The notes under the pieces were generated by a model. The model was not told the origin of the DNA, did not search any database, and was given only the letters and a program-made list of their open reading frames with translations. Shown here piece by piece: positions 1-10,740 of a stretch of 64,000 bases of DNA. The position numbers were made by a program, and so were the translations under genes. The DNA is from Actinomadura sp. NBRC 104412 (GTDB lineage Bacteria > Actinomycetota > Actinomycetes > Streptosporangiales > Streptosporangiaceae): NCBI RefSeq assembly GCF_030269515.1, contig NZ_BSTM01000003.1, positions 335,274 through 399,273 on the forward strand, given 5' to 3'. Every line of letters starts with the position of its first letter. The first letter of the stretch is position 1.

Positions 1-863
1 CGCAGAAGGAGGCCGCCGCCCAGATCCAGGCCATCCAGGCCGAGAAGACCGCGCAGGTCCAGGCCATCCAGGCGGAGAAGACCGCCCAGGTCCAGGCGAT
101 CCAGGCCGAGAAGGAGTCCGCGCAGCGCGACGCGGCGGCGGCCTGGAACCAGGCCCAGCAGGGCCGCGCCCAGGCCGACCAGGCCCGAGCCCAGGCCGAG
201 AAGGCCCAGGCGGGGCTGGAGCAGGCCGAGCGGGCCCTTGAGGAGGCCGCCAGCGCCAGGCGCGCCGTCGAGGCCGAGCGCGACCGGCTCAAGGACCAGG
301 CCGCCGAGCTCTCGCGGGCGCTGGAGGCGGCGCACGCCGATCTGTCCGGCCTGCGCGCCAAGCTCACCGACGCGGAGATGAAGACCCAGAACCTCCAGCA
401 CTCCGCCGCGGCCGCCGCCAAGGAGGCCGAGGACGCCCGGCGCCGCGCCCAGACCGCCGAGGCCGAGCGCCAGCAGGCCCTCGACACCGCCGCGCAGTCG
501 CTTGAGGCCGCCAAGAAGGCCGAGCGCGAGCGCGACACCGCCGTCCAGGCCCAGGCCCGCGCGGAGTCGGAGACCACGCTGGCGCGCGGGCAGGCCGAGC
601 AGGCCGGCCGGGAGCGCGACCAGGCCGCGAGCGCGATGCGGCAGGTCGCCGCCGAGCGCGACGCGATCAGCGAGAAGCTCAAGGAACGCGACCAGTGGGT
701 CGACCAGCTCGCCCAGGCGGTCACCGAGCAGCGCGCCGCGATCGCCGAGCTGTCCCAGGAGCGCGACGCCGCCCGCCAGGCCGCCGACCAGGCCCGGTCG
801 CTGATCGACGAGCTCACCCGGCAGCTCCGCACGATCATGCCGACCGCCGCCCCGCGGATCTGA
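1..863 (+). CDS. Coiled-coil protein, C-terminal part (5' end outside window)
   Basis: The reading frame is open from base 3 to the TGA at 861-863, so only the last 286 residues are visible. They consist almost wholly of Ala, Gln, Glu, Arg, Lys and Asp, with no Gly or Pro for long stretches, as in a long continuous coiled coil. The first visible part holds an 11-residue repeat (QAIQAEKTAQV) rather than heptads. The final residues (RTIMPTAAPRI) are the only non-helical tail. No catalytic motif or membrane segment is present. The gene lies upstream of pyrG, a position not occupied by a coiled-coil gene in M. tuberculosis. A structural or scaffold role is inferred from composition only; the family is not recognised. 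Confidence 0.8.
   Translation, partial: QKEAAAQIQAIQAEKTAQVQAIQAEKTAQVQAIQAEKESAQRDAAAAWNQAQQGRAQADQARAQAEKAQAGLEQAERALEEAASARRAVEAERDRLKDQAAELSRALEAAHADLSGLRAKLTDAEMKTQNLQHSAAAAAKEAEDARRRAQTAEAERQQALDTAAQSLEAAKKAERERDTAVQAQARAESETTLARGQAEQAGRERDQAASAMRQVAAERDAISEKLKERDQWVDQLAQAVTEQRAAIAELSQERDAARQAADQARSLIDELTRQLRTIMPTAAPRI
27..113 (+). repeat. 33-bp in-frame tandem repeat (hendecad coil)
   Basis: A 33-base unit starting CAGGCCATCCAGGCCGAGAA occurs at 27-59 and 60-92, with a partial third copy from 93. Each unit encodes the 11 residues QAIQAEKTAQV. Third-position differences between copies show that the protein repeat is retained. Confidence 0.85.
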
Positions 864-3575
<2,712 letters not shown>

Positions 3576-3669
3576 GCCCGGCGGCCGGAGCCGGCGTTGG
3601 CGTCCCCTCACCCTGCGCGAGGGGGCATGATGGGCAGCGACCCACTCGGCCACCCCGCCCGGGAATGAG

Positions 3670-4692
3670 GTGCCGCAACTGTCACCGAGCACGACCGGCC
3701 GGAGCCTCGCGCGGCCCGGCGCCGGCCAGCCGCACGACGGGACCGCCGGAGACCCCTCGCCCCTGGCCGCGGCCGTGCGGACCTACCTGGGGCATCTGGC
3801 CGTGGAGCGGGGCCTGGCCGCCAACACCCTCAGCTCCTACCGCCGCGACCTGCGCCGGTACGTCAGCGTCCTGGCGGGGCGGGGCCGCACCGCCATCGGC
3901 CAGGTCACCGAGGACGACGTCCGGGAGTTCCTGGTCGGGCTGCGCGAGGGCGACGACGAGCACCCGCCGCTGGCGGCCGGGTCGGCGGCCAGGGCCGTGG
4001 TCGCCGTCCGCGGGCTGCACCGGTTCGCGCTGCGCGAGGGCATGACCGCCACCGACCCGGCGCGCGAGGTCAAGCCGCCCACGCCGCCGCGGCGCCTGCC
4101 CAAGGCCATCTCGATCGGCGAGGTGGAACGGCTGCTGGCCGCGGCGGGGGCCGGGGGCGAGGCGGGCGGCGCCGAGGCGGCGCGGGCGCTGCGCGACCGT
4201 GCCCTGCTGGAGCTGCTGTACGGGTCGGGCGCACGCATCTCCGAGGCCGTCGGCCTGGACGTCGACGACCTCGACCTGGACGAGGGCTTCGCGCGGGTCG
4301 CGGGCAAGGGCGGCAAGTCCCGCGTCGTCCCCATCGGCGACTACGCGCGGCGCGCGGTGGAGAACTACCTCGTCCGGGCGCGTCCCGAGCTGGCGAAGGC
4401 GGGACGCGGCGGGCCGGCCCTGTTCCTCAACGCGCGCGGCGGGCGGCTGTCGCGGCAGGGCGCGTGGATGGTGCTGCGCGCCGCGGCCGAACGCGCCCAG
4501 TTGTCCAACGTCTCCCCGCACACGCTGCGGCACTCGTTCGCCACGCACCTGCTGGACGGGGGCGCCGACGTGCGGGTGGTGCAGGAGTTGCTCGGACACG
4601 CCTCCGTGACGACCACGCAGGTCTACACTCTGGTGACGGTGCAGCTACTGCGCGAGGTCTACGCGACCTCCCACCCACGCGCGCGAGGCTGA
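3670..4692 (+). CDS. xerD: Site-specific tyrosine recombinase XerD
   Basis: This recombinase resolves chromosome dimers at dif, together with XerC, at the division septum. The 340 residues comprise a SAM-like N-terminal DNA-binding domain (about 35-125) and a catalytic domain. The active-site residues are visible: Arg189 ([11 protein letters not shown]), His284 and Arg287 ([10 protein letters not shown]), His310 (LGHAS) and nucleophile Tyr319 (TQVYTLV). The start is a GTG with GAGG just upstream. The N-terminus is about 30 residues longer than usual and poorly conserved, so a later start is possible. XerC versus XerD is decided here by synteny. Confidence 0.93.
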   Translation: MPQLSPSTTGRSLARPGAGQPHDGTAGDPSPLAAAVRTYLGHLAVERGLAANTLSSYRRDLRRYVSVLAGRGRTAIGQVTEDDVREFLVGLREGDDEHPPLAAGSAARAVVAVRGLHRFALREGMTATDPAREVKPPTPPRRLPKAISIGEVERLLAAAGAGGEAGGAEAARALRDRALLELLYGSGARISEAVGLDVDDLDLDEGFARVAGKGGKSRVVPIGDYARRAVENYLVRARPELAKAGRGGPALFLNARGGRLSRQGAWMVLRAAAERAQLSNVSPHTLRHSFATHLLDGGADVRVVQELLGHASVTTTQVYTLVTVQLLREVYATSHPRARG

Positions 4693-4776
4693 CCCGAGCG
4701 TGACCGGGCGCCGAGGGGAGGCGTACGGCGCTGCCCGGGGGCAACCCGGCAAATCGCTACCAATGCGCGCGTCGGC

Positions 4777-4805
4777 TTGTGACGGGTGGTGTCAACCCCT
4801 AGAGT
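4777..4805 (+). promoter_or_regulatory. Probable parA promoter
   Basis: TTGTGA (4777-4782) and TAGAGT (4800-4805) are separated by 17 bases, a good match to a principal-sigma promoter. Transcription would start near 4812, about 37 bases before the parA GTG. Confidence 0.5.
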
Positions 4806-4848
4806 CCCGGTCCTGGATGGCATCTTCGCGCCACCGGGGAGGGATCTG

Positions 4849-5772
4849 GTGACGAGCACACAGACCACAGGGGGGGTCCTCTCCTCTGCCACCATTGAGA
4901 CCGATCCGAGTCGCGCCCTCGGGCCGACCCAGCGTCCCGTGCCCGAGTTCCCCGAGCCGGCGCCGCTGGCCGAGCACGGCCCGGCCCGTATCGTCTCCAT
5001 CTGCAACCAGAAGGGCGGGGTCGGCAAGACCACCACCACCATCAACCTGGGCGCCGCGCTCGCCGAGTACGGCCGCCGGGTCCTGCTGGTGGACTTCGAC
5101 CCGCAGGGCGCCCTGTCGGTCGGGCTGGGCAAGGGCGACCCGCGCCAGCTCGACATGACGATCCACAACCTCCTGCTGGAGTCGGACACCGACTGGGAGG
5201 ACGTCGTCATCGACACCGGCGTCGACGGCATGGACCTGCTCCCCAGCAACATCGACCTGTCCGGCGCCGAGGTGCAGCTGGTGCACGAGGTCGGCCGCGA
5301 GTACATCCTGTCGCAGGCGCTGAAGTCGGCGGTGCCGCACTACGACTACATCCTCATCGACTGCCAGCCGTCGCTGGGCCTGCTCACCGTCAACGCGCTG
5401 GCCGCCAGCCACGGGGTGCTGATCCCGCTGGAGTGCGAGTACTTCGCGATGCGCGGCGTGGCGCTGCTGATGGAGACCATCGACAAGGTGCAGGGCAGGA
5501 TCAACCCCGGCTTGGTGATCGACGGCGTGCTCGGCACCATGTACGACTCGCGGACCCTGCACACCCGGGAGGTGCTGGGCCGCATCGTCGAGGCGTTCGG
5601 CGACCAGGTGTTCCACACGGTCATCAACCGCACCGTGCGGTTCCCCGACGCCACCGTGGCGGGCGAGCCGATCACCTTCTTCGACCCCAACTCCATGGGC
5701 GCCAACGCCTATCGCGGCCTGGCCCGCGAGGTCCTGGTGCGCTGGCGCGAGCTGGAGAAGGCCAAGGTCTGA
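4849..5772 (+). CDS. parA: ParA/Soj-family ATPase
   Basis: This ParA-type MinD-like ATPase (307 residues) is expected to act in chromosome segregation. The deviant Walker A motif KGGVGKTTT is at about 55-63, followed by VDFDPQGA (Walker A') and LIDCQPSLGLL (Walker B). It is a second, non-oriC type ParA: its neighbours are scpA and scpB, not parB, as with Rv1708 in M. tuberculosis. An in-frame GTG lies at 4786, but the GTG at 4849 is preferred because GGGGAGGG sits 5 bases upstream of it and a promoter lies between the two. A strong hairpin follows the gene. Confidence 0.93.
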   Translation: MTSTQTTGGVLSSATIETDPSRALGPTQRPVPEFPEPAPLAEHGPARIVSICNQKGGVGKTTTTINLGAALAEYGRRVLLVDFDPQGALSVGLGKGDPRQLDMTIHNLLLESDTDWEDVVIDTGVDGMDLLPSNIDLSGAEVQLVHEVGREYILSQALKSAVPHYDYILIDCQPSLGLLTVNALAASHGVLIPLECEYFAMRGVALLMETIDKVQGRINPGLVIDGVLGTMYDSRTLHTREVLGRIVEAFGDQVFHTVINRTVRFPDATVAGEPITFFDPNSMGANAYRGLAREVLVRWRELEKAKV

Positions 5773-5780
5773 CACACCGC

Positions 5781-5822
5781 GCGCGGGGCCGGTGCGGGAT
5801 CTGACCCGCACCGGCCCCGCGC
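5781..5822 (+). terminator. Perfect 18-bp hairpin terminator after parA
   Basis: GCGCGGGGCCGGTGCGGG (5781-5798) pairs perfectly with 5805-5822 around the six-base loop ATCTGA. There is no U-tract, as is usual for actinobacterial terminators. It separates parA from scpA. Confidence 0.8.
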
Positions 5823-5863
5823 TGCCGTAAGCTGTGGCGTCGCGTTCTTTGGAGGGGTATCGG

Positions 5864-6748
5864 GTGGGCTCGGCTACCGTGAGTGACGTGGACGAGACCT
5901 CGCCGGAGCCGGGCGCCGAGAAAGCGCGCGGCTTCCAGGTCCACCTGGACAACTTCGAGGGACCGTTCGACCTGCTGCTGGGATTGATCTCCAAGCACAA
6001 GCTGGACATCACCGAGGTCGCGCTGCACAAGGTCACCGACGACTTCATCGCCCACATCCGGTCCCACGGCAAGGAGTGGGACCTGGACCAGGCCAGCCAT
6101 TTCCTGCTGGTCGCGGCCACCCTGCTCGACCTCAAGGCGGCCAGGCTGCTGCCGTCCGGCCAGGTCGACGACGAGGAGGACCTGGCCCTGCTGGAGGCCC
6201 GCGACCTGCTGTTCGCGCGGCTGTTGCAGTACCGCGCGTACAAGGAGGTCGCCAAGGTCTTCGCCGCCCGCATCGCCGAGCAGGGACGCCGCTTCCCGCG
6301 GACGGTGCCGATGGAGCCGCGGTTCGCGAACCTGCTGCCCGAGGTGCTGCTGGGCCTGGGCCCCGACCAGTTCGCCCGGCTGGCCGCCGGGGCGCTGACC
6401 CCCAAGGCGCCGCCGTCGGTGTCGGTCGAGCACATCTACCAGGCGCAGACCACCGTCAGGGAGCAGGCCGCCGTCGTCGTGGAGCGGCTGCGGGCCCTGC
6501 GCGCCACGACCTTCCAGGTGCTCATCGAGGACTGCGAGGGGACGTTCGAGATCGTCGCGCGGTTCCTGGCGCTGCTGGAGCTGTACCGGGAGCGGGCGGT
6601 GGCGTTCGAGCAGCCCGAGCCGCTGGGCGAGCTGCGTGTCACCTGGACGGGGACCGACGAGGGCGAGATCGAGATCGGGGACGCCTACGAGGGCTCACCG
6701 CCCCGGGACGCCGATCGAAAGGAGCGGAAGGACGATTCCGATGCATGA
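5864..6748 (+). CDS. scpA: Segregation and condensation protein A (ScpA kleisin)
   Basis: ScpA is the kleisin subunit that bridges SMC heads and binds ScpB. The 294-residue protein has the N-terminal family motif LDNFEGPFDLLLGLISKHKL and the conserved continuation DITEVALHKVTDDF. It also has a long helical middle and a C-terminal winged-helix part (RFLALLELYRERAV). GTG 5864 is preferred over GTG 5834 because GGAGGGG at 5851-5857 is ideally placed for it. The end overlaps scpB by 8 bases, which indicates coupled synthesis of the two partners. Confidence 0.94.
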   Translation: MGSATVSDVDETSPEPGAEKARGFQVHLDNFEGPFDLLLGLISKHKLDITEVALHKVTDDFIAHIRSHGKEWDLDQASHFLLVAATLLDLKAARLLPSGQVDDEEDLALLEARDLLFARLLQYRAYKEVAKVFAARIAEQGRRFPRTVPMEPRFANLLPEVLLGLGPDQFARLAAGALTPKAPPSVSVEHIYQAQTTVREQAAVVVERLRALRATTFQVLIEDCEGTFEIVARFLALLELYRERAVAFEQPEPLGELRVTWTGTDEGEIEIGDAYEGSPPRDADRKERKDDSDA

Positions 6749-7346
6749 GGGACCCCCTGACCGGCCCGCCGCCGACGGCGGCGGCACCCCCGGCGGTGAG
6801 GGGCTGCCGGGGCTGCGCGCCTCCATCGAGGCGATCCTGCTGGTGGTGGACGAGCCCGTGGCCGAGATCACGCTGGCGCAGCTACTGGAGCGGCCCACCC
6901 ACGAGGTCGCCGCCACCCTGCGCGAGCTGTCGGCGGAATACACCGAGCAGGGCCGGGGGTTCGACCTCAGAGAGGTCGCCGGCGGCTGGCGGTTCTACAC
7001 CAGGGACGCCTGCGCCCCTGTCGTGGAGCGCTTCGTCACCGACGGCCGGCAGGCCCGGCTCACCCAGGCGGCGCTGGAGACGCTGGCCGTGATCGCCTAC
7101 CGGCAGCCGGTGAGCCGCGCCCGGGTCTCGGCGATCCGGGGCGTCAACAGCGACGGGGTGATCCGCACACTGGCCCTGCGCGGCCTGATCGAGGACGCCG
7201 GCCAGGACCCGGAGACCCAGGCGCACCTGTACCGCACCACCGGGTACTTCCTGGAACGGCTGGGCCTGCGGAATCTGGACGAACTGCCGGAGCTGGCGCC
7301 CTACCTGCCCGACGACCTGCCAGAAGACATCATTGAGGGACAGTGA
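6741..7346 (+). CDS. scpB: Segregation and condensation protein B (ScpB)
   Basis: ScpB dimerises and binds ScpA in the SMC-ScpAB condensin. The 201-residue protein has two winged-helix domains. Visible markers are IEAILLVVDEPV near the start and the conserved LTQAALETLAVIAYRQPVSR block. The acidic ends are variable. The ATG at 6741 lies inside the scpA end and is preceded by GGAAGGA. The stop overlaps the next start (GTGA). Confidence 0.95.
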   Translation: MHEGPPDRPAADGGGTPGGEGLPGLRASIEAILLVVDEPVAEITLAQLLERPTHEVAATLRELSAEYTEQGRGFDLREVAGGWRFYTRDACAPVVERFVTDGRQARLTQAALETLAVIAYRQPVSRARVSAIRGVNSDGVIRTLALRGLIEDAGQDPETQAHLYRTTGYFLERLGLRNLDELPELAPYLPDDLPEDIIEGQ

Positions 7347-8074
7347 AGGACAACGAGGGCGTACGACTGCAGAAGGTCCTGGCCGAGGCCGGGATCGGCA
7401 GCCGCCGCCACTGCGAGGAACTGATCGGCGAGGGCCGCGTCACCGTCAACGGGGAGAAGGTGTTCCGCTTCGGCGAACGTGTCGACCCGCAACGCGACGT
7501 GATCCACGTCGACGGCCGCCGGGTGGAGACCCGCGCCGAGATGCGCTACTACGCCATCAACAAGCCGCGCGGCGTGGTGAGCACCATGTCCGATGAGCGG
7601 GGACGCAAGTCGCTGGCCGACTTCGTGGAGGTGCCCGAGCGGCTGTTCCACGTCGGCCGGCTCGACACCGACACCGAGGGGCTGATCCTGCTCACCAACG
7701 ACGGCGAGCTCTCGCACCGGCTCAGCCACCCGAGCTGGGGCGTCCCCAAGACCTATCTGGCCGAGATCCACGGGCCGATCCCGCGCGACCTGGGCAGGCG
7801 GCTGCGCGCCGGGCTGACGCTGGACGACGGCCCGGCCAAGGCCGACCAGTTCAGGGTGTTCGACCAGGTGGGCAAGCGGGTGCTGGTGGAGATCACCCTG
7901 CACGAGGGCCGCAAGCACATCGTCCGGCGGCTGCTGAAGGCGGCGGGCTTCCCCGTCCAGCGGCTGGCCCGCGTCCAGTTCGGGCCGATCAGGCTGGGCT
8001 CGCTGCGGCCGGGCACCATGCGCGCGCTGACCGTCACCGAGGTCGGCGAGCTGTACAAGGCCGTGGACCTGTAG
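7343..8074 (+). CDS. rluB: 23S rRNA pseudouridine synthase, RluB type (RsuA family)
   Basis: The 243-residue protein has an N-terminal S4 RNA-binding domain (RLQKVLAEAGIGSRRHCEEL, residues about 6-60) and a pseudouridine synthase domain. The catalytic aspartate is Asp108 in GRLDTDTEGLILLTND. The length and the position after scpB match Rv1711. It starts with a GTG overlapping the scpB stop. The family is clear; the exact rRNA target (RluB-like site in 23S) is inferred from synteny. Confidence 0.93.
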   Translation: MKDNEGVRLQKVLAEAGIGSRRHCEELIGEGRVTVNGEKVFRFGERVDPQRDVIHVDGRRVETRAEMRYYAINKPRGVVSTMSDERGRKSLADFVEVPERLFHVGRLDTDTEGLILLTNDGELSHRLSHPSWGVPKTYLAEIHGPIPRDLGRRLRAGLTLDDGPAKADQFRVFDQVGKRVLVEITLHEGRKHIVRRLLKAAGFPVQRLARVQFGPIRLGSLRPGTMRALTVTEVGELYKAVDL

Positions 8075-8109
8075 CCGGGACGGCGGCGAGGACGAGGAGG
8101 GACGACGAC

Positions 8110-8472
8110 GTGGCGGTACGCGCGATCCGGGGGGCGACGCAGGTCGACGCCGACGACCGGGACCAGATCCTGGCGGCGACCACGGAGCTGGTCACCGAGG
8201 TGATGGCGCGCAACAGGCTCACCACCGACGACGTGATCAGCGTGCTGTTCACGACGACACCCGACCTGGTGGCCGAGTTCCCGGCGCTGGCGGCGCGCAA
8301 GCTCGGCTTCCAGGAGGTGCCGCTGCTGTGCGCGTCGGAGATCGCGGTGCCGCACGCCCTGCCCCGGGCGATCCGGCTGATGGCGCACGTGGAGACCGAC
8401 CTGCCCCGCGAGAGGATCCAGCACGTCTACCTGCGCGGCGCGACCGCGTTGCGGCTGGACATCGCCCAGTAG
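8110..8472 (+). CDS. aroH: Chorismate mutase, AroH class
   Basis: This 120-residue protein converts chorismate to prephenate. It belongs to the trimeric alpha/beta-barrel AroH class rather than the helical AroQ class. Family blocks are VRAIRGATQV at the N-terminus, SVLFTTTPDL, and the C-terminal VYLRGATALR. AGGAGGGA precedes the GTG start. It sits directly before tyrA, giving consecutive steps of tyrosine and phenylalanine synthesis. Confidence 0.93.
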   Translation: MAVRAIRGATQVDADDRDQILAATTELVTEVMARNRLTTDDVISVLFTTTPDLVAEFPALAARKLGFQEVPLLCASEIAVPHALPRAIRLMAHVETDLPRERIQHVYLRGATALRLDIAQ

Positions 8473-8511
8473 CGCCCGGAACGGTGCTCCGGTGCCACTA
8501 CGCTTGGTGCC

Positions 8512-9615
8512 GTGGCTGACGAGGGGACACCAGCACGGATCGTCGTGATCGGGACCGGGCTGATCGGGACGTCGATCGCCCTGGCCATGCGCGGGCGGGG
8601 CACCGAGGTCCTGCTGGCCGACCGTGACGAGGCCGCGCTGCGGATCGCGGTGGAGCTGGGCGCGGGCGAGGCGCTGCCCGACGGTGCGACCGGGGGGTCA
8701 CCCGCGGGGCCGGCCGACCTGGCCGTGCTCGCGGTGCCGCCCGCAGCCGTCGCCGTCACCCTCCTGGACGCCCAGAAACGCGGCCTGGCCACCGCGTACA
8801 CGGACGTGGCCAGCGTCAAGGCGCTGCCGCTGCGCCAGGCGGCCGAGCTGGGCTGCGACCTGTCGTCCTATGTCGCGGGCCACCCGCTCGCCGGGCGCGA
8901 GCGGTCCGGACCCGCCGCCGCCCGCGCCGACCTGTTCCTGGGACGCCCCTGGGCGCTGTGCCCGACCGGGGAGACCTCGCCCGAGGCACTGAAGGCCGTC
9001 ACCGCGCTGGCCCGCGCCTGCGGGGCCGAGCCCGTGGAGGTGGGGCCCGAGGAGCACGACCGCGCCGTGGCGCTGGTCTCGCACGGGCCGCACGTGGTGT
9101 CGGCCGCCGTCGCCGCCCGGCTCACCGGCGCCGACGACGTGGCGCTGGGCCTGGCCGGGCAGGGCGTGCGGGACGTGACCCGGATCGCGGCCAGCGACCC
9201 CCGGCTGTGGATCGGCATCCTGTCGGCCAACGCCCGTCCCGTCGCGGACGTGCTGGAGGCCGTCGCCACCGACCTGGCCGTGGCCGCCTCGCTGCTGCGC
9301 GACGGCAGCGACGAGGCCGCCACGCACGTGGCCGACCTGCTGCTGCGCGGCAACGCGGGCCGTTCCCGCATCCCCGGCAAGCACGGCGGCGAGCAGACCA
9401 GCTACGCCGTGGTGCAGGTCGTGATCCCGGACCGTCCCGGCGAGCTGGGCATGATCTTCCAGGCGGCGGGCGTCGCGGGGGTCAACATCGAGGACGTCAG
9501 CATCGAGCACTCGCCCGGACGCCCGCTGGGCATCCTGGAGATCTCCGTCAGGCCCGAGGCGGCCGAGACCCTCGCCGCCGAACTACGCGCCCGCGGCTGG
9601 TCCGTGCCTGGCTGA
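8512..9615 (+). CDS. tyrA: Prephenate dehydrogenase with C-terminal ACT domain
   Basis: This enzyme oxidises and decarboxylates prephenate to 4-hydroxyphenylpyruvate. The 367 residues comprise a Rossmann NAD domain (VVIGTGLIGTSIALAM), the catalytic region (GHPLAGRERSG and SHGPHVVSA histidines), a helical dimer domain, and an ACT domain from about residue 300 (VIPDRPGELGMIF) that implies tyrosine feedback control. A TACGCT box (8499-8504) lies 7 bases before the GTG start, which would fit a leaderless transcript; there is no good ribosome binding site. The stop codon is the first part of a strong terminator stem. Confidence 0.95.
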   Translation: MADEGTPARIVVIGTGLIGTSIALAMRGRGTEVLLADRDEAALRIAVELGAGEALPDGATGGSPAGPADLAVLAVPPAAVAVTLLDAQKRGLATAYTDVASVKALPLRQAAELGCDLSSYVAGHPLAGRERSGPAAARADLFLGRPWALCPTGETSPEALKAVTALARACGAEPVEVGPEEHDRAVALVSHGPHVVSAAVAARLTGADDVALGLAGQGVRDVTRIAASDPRLWIGILSANARPVADVLEAVATDLAVAASLLRDGSDEAATHVADLLLRGNAGRSRIPGKHGGEQTSYAVVQVVIPDRPGELGMIFQAAGVAGVNIEDVSIEHSPGRPLGILEISVRPEAAETLAAELRARGWSVPG

Positions 9616-9652
9616 GCCCCGCCCGGAGCGCAGCGGAGGGCGGGGCTCAGCC
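9610..9652 (+). terminator. Perfect 15-bp terminator hairpin at tyrA stop
   Basis: GGCTGAGCCCCGCCC (9610-9624) pairs with 9638-9652 around the 13-base loop GGAGCGCAGCGGA. The stem includes the tyrA TGA. It is also the first hairpin of the downstream tandem array. Confidence 0.8.
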
Positions 9653-9858
9653 TGCCCGTCGTGGGGGTGTGGGGGTTATCCCCCACTGGGGTGTTGGCCG
9701 CCGCCCGGAGCGCAGCGGAGGGCGGCGGTCAGCCCGCTTTTGGTGGGGGTGTGGGGGTTATCCCCCACTGGGGTGTTGGCCGCCGCCCGGAGCGGAGTGG
9801 AGGGCGGTGGTCAGCCTGCTTGTGGTGGGGGTGTGGGGGTTATCCCCCACGGGGGTGC
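9614..9858. repeat. 82-bp tandem array of double hairpins
   Basis: Three units with a period of 82 bases fill most of the 423-base gap between tyrA and cmk. Each has a hairpin with loop GGAGCGCAGCGGA (GGAGCGGAGTGGA in the third) and a second hairpin GTGGGGG-TTAT-CCCCCAC at 9669-9686, 9751-9768 and 9833-9850. The first-hairpin arms change together: CCCCGCCC/GGGCGGGG in unit 1, CCGCCGCCC/GGGCGGCGG in unit 2, and a G-U pair in unit 3. Short frames through it are not taken as genes. The rest of the gap up to cmk shows only a weak TAGCCT box near 9930. Confidence 0.85.
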
Positions 9859-10038
9859 TGAGCGGAGCGGGCCTTCCTCCGCGAGGGCGCCGGTTCTCGC
9901 CGTGGCGCGGGGGGTGGGCATGGGACGGTAGCCTGACGCGTTAGGACTCACCGGGGGCACAGCAGGCAGCGGCGATCGGGGGCGGCGGCCGCATGCCCCG
10001 CCGCCCGCCTCGTCACGCCGCGAAGAAAGGGAACATCC

Positions 10039-10740
10039 GTGCCGCTCGTCATCGCCATGGACGGCCCGTCAGGGTCGGGGAAGTCCAGCGTGTCCAAGGG
10101 CGTCGCCAGGGCGCTGGGCCTGCGCTACCTCGACACCGGCGCGATGTACCGCGCGATGACCTGGTGGATGCTGCGCCAGGGCGTCCCGGTGGAGGACGCC
10201 GAGGCGGTCGCGGCCCGCGCCGGAGAGCCGGTGATCGAGGTCGGCACCGACCCCGATCATCCGACCATCACCGTGGACGGGACGGACGTGTCCAAGCCCA
10301 TCCGCACCCGCGAGGTGACCAACGCGGTCAGCGCGGTCAGCCGGGTGCCGGAGGTGCGGGAGCGGCTGGTGGCGCTGCAACGCCGGATCATCGGCGACGG
10401 GCGGATCGTGGTCGAGGGACGCGACATCGGCACGGTCGTCGCGCCCGACGCGCCGGTCAAGGTGTTCCTGACCGCCAGCGAGAAGATCCGCGCCGAGCGC
10501 CGCGCCAAGGATCTGGCCGCCGAGCCGGGCGCCACCCTTGAGGTGACGCAGGCCGAGCAGGCCCGCCGCGACCGGCTCGACTCCACCCGTACCGCGTCCC
10601 CCCTGCTCAAGGCGGCGGACGCGGAGGAGATCGACTCCTCCGCGATGAGCCTTGAGGAGGTCGTCGCGGCAGTCGTCCGCCTCGCCGAGTCCGCGACCGA
10701 GACCACAGCAGCGACCAGAGCCGAAGAGCGAACACAGTGA
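10039..10740 (+). CDS. cmk: Cytidylate kinase
   Basis: This kinase phosphorylates CMP and dCMP. The 233-residue protein opens with the P-loop [17 protein letters not shown], followed by the CMP-binding [33 protein letters not shown] and the lid region (RRAKDL) follow. It starts at a GTG after AAAGGGAAC. The stop overlaps the der start (GTGA), so CMP kinase and Der are coupled, as in M. tuberculosis (Rv1712-Rv1713). Confidence 0.96.
   Translation: MPLVIAMDGPSGSGKSSVSKGVARALGLRYLDTGAMYRAMTWWMLRQGVPVEDAEAVAARAGEPVIEVGTDPDHPTITVDGTDVSKPIRTREVTNAVSAVSRVPEVRERLVALQRRIIGDGRIVVEGRDIGTVVAPDAPVKVFLTASEKIRAERRAKDLAAEPGATLEVTQAEQARRDRLDSTRTASPLLKAADAEEIDSSAMSLEEVVAAVVRLAESATETTAATRAEERTQ

Noticed and set aside
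9658..9944. Small plus-strand frames with repeated VGVWGLSPTGVL-like sequence after tyrA
   Set aside because: They arise from the 82-bp hairpin array read in several frames; there is no ribosome binding site and arm changes preserve pairing, not protein.
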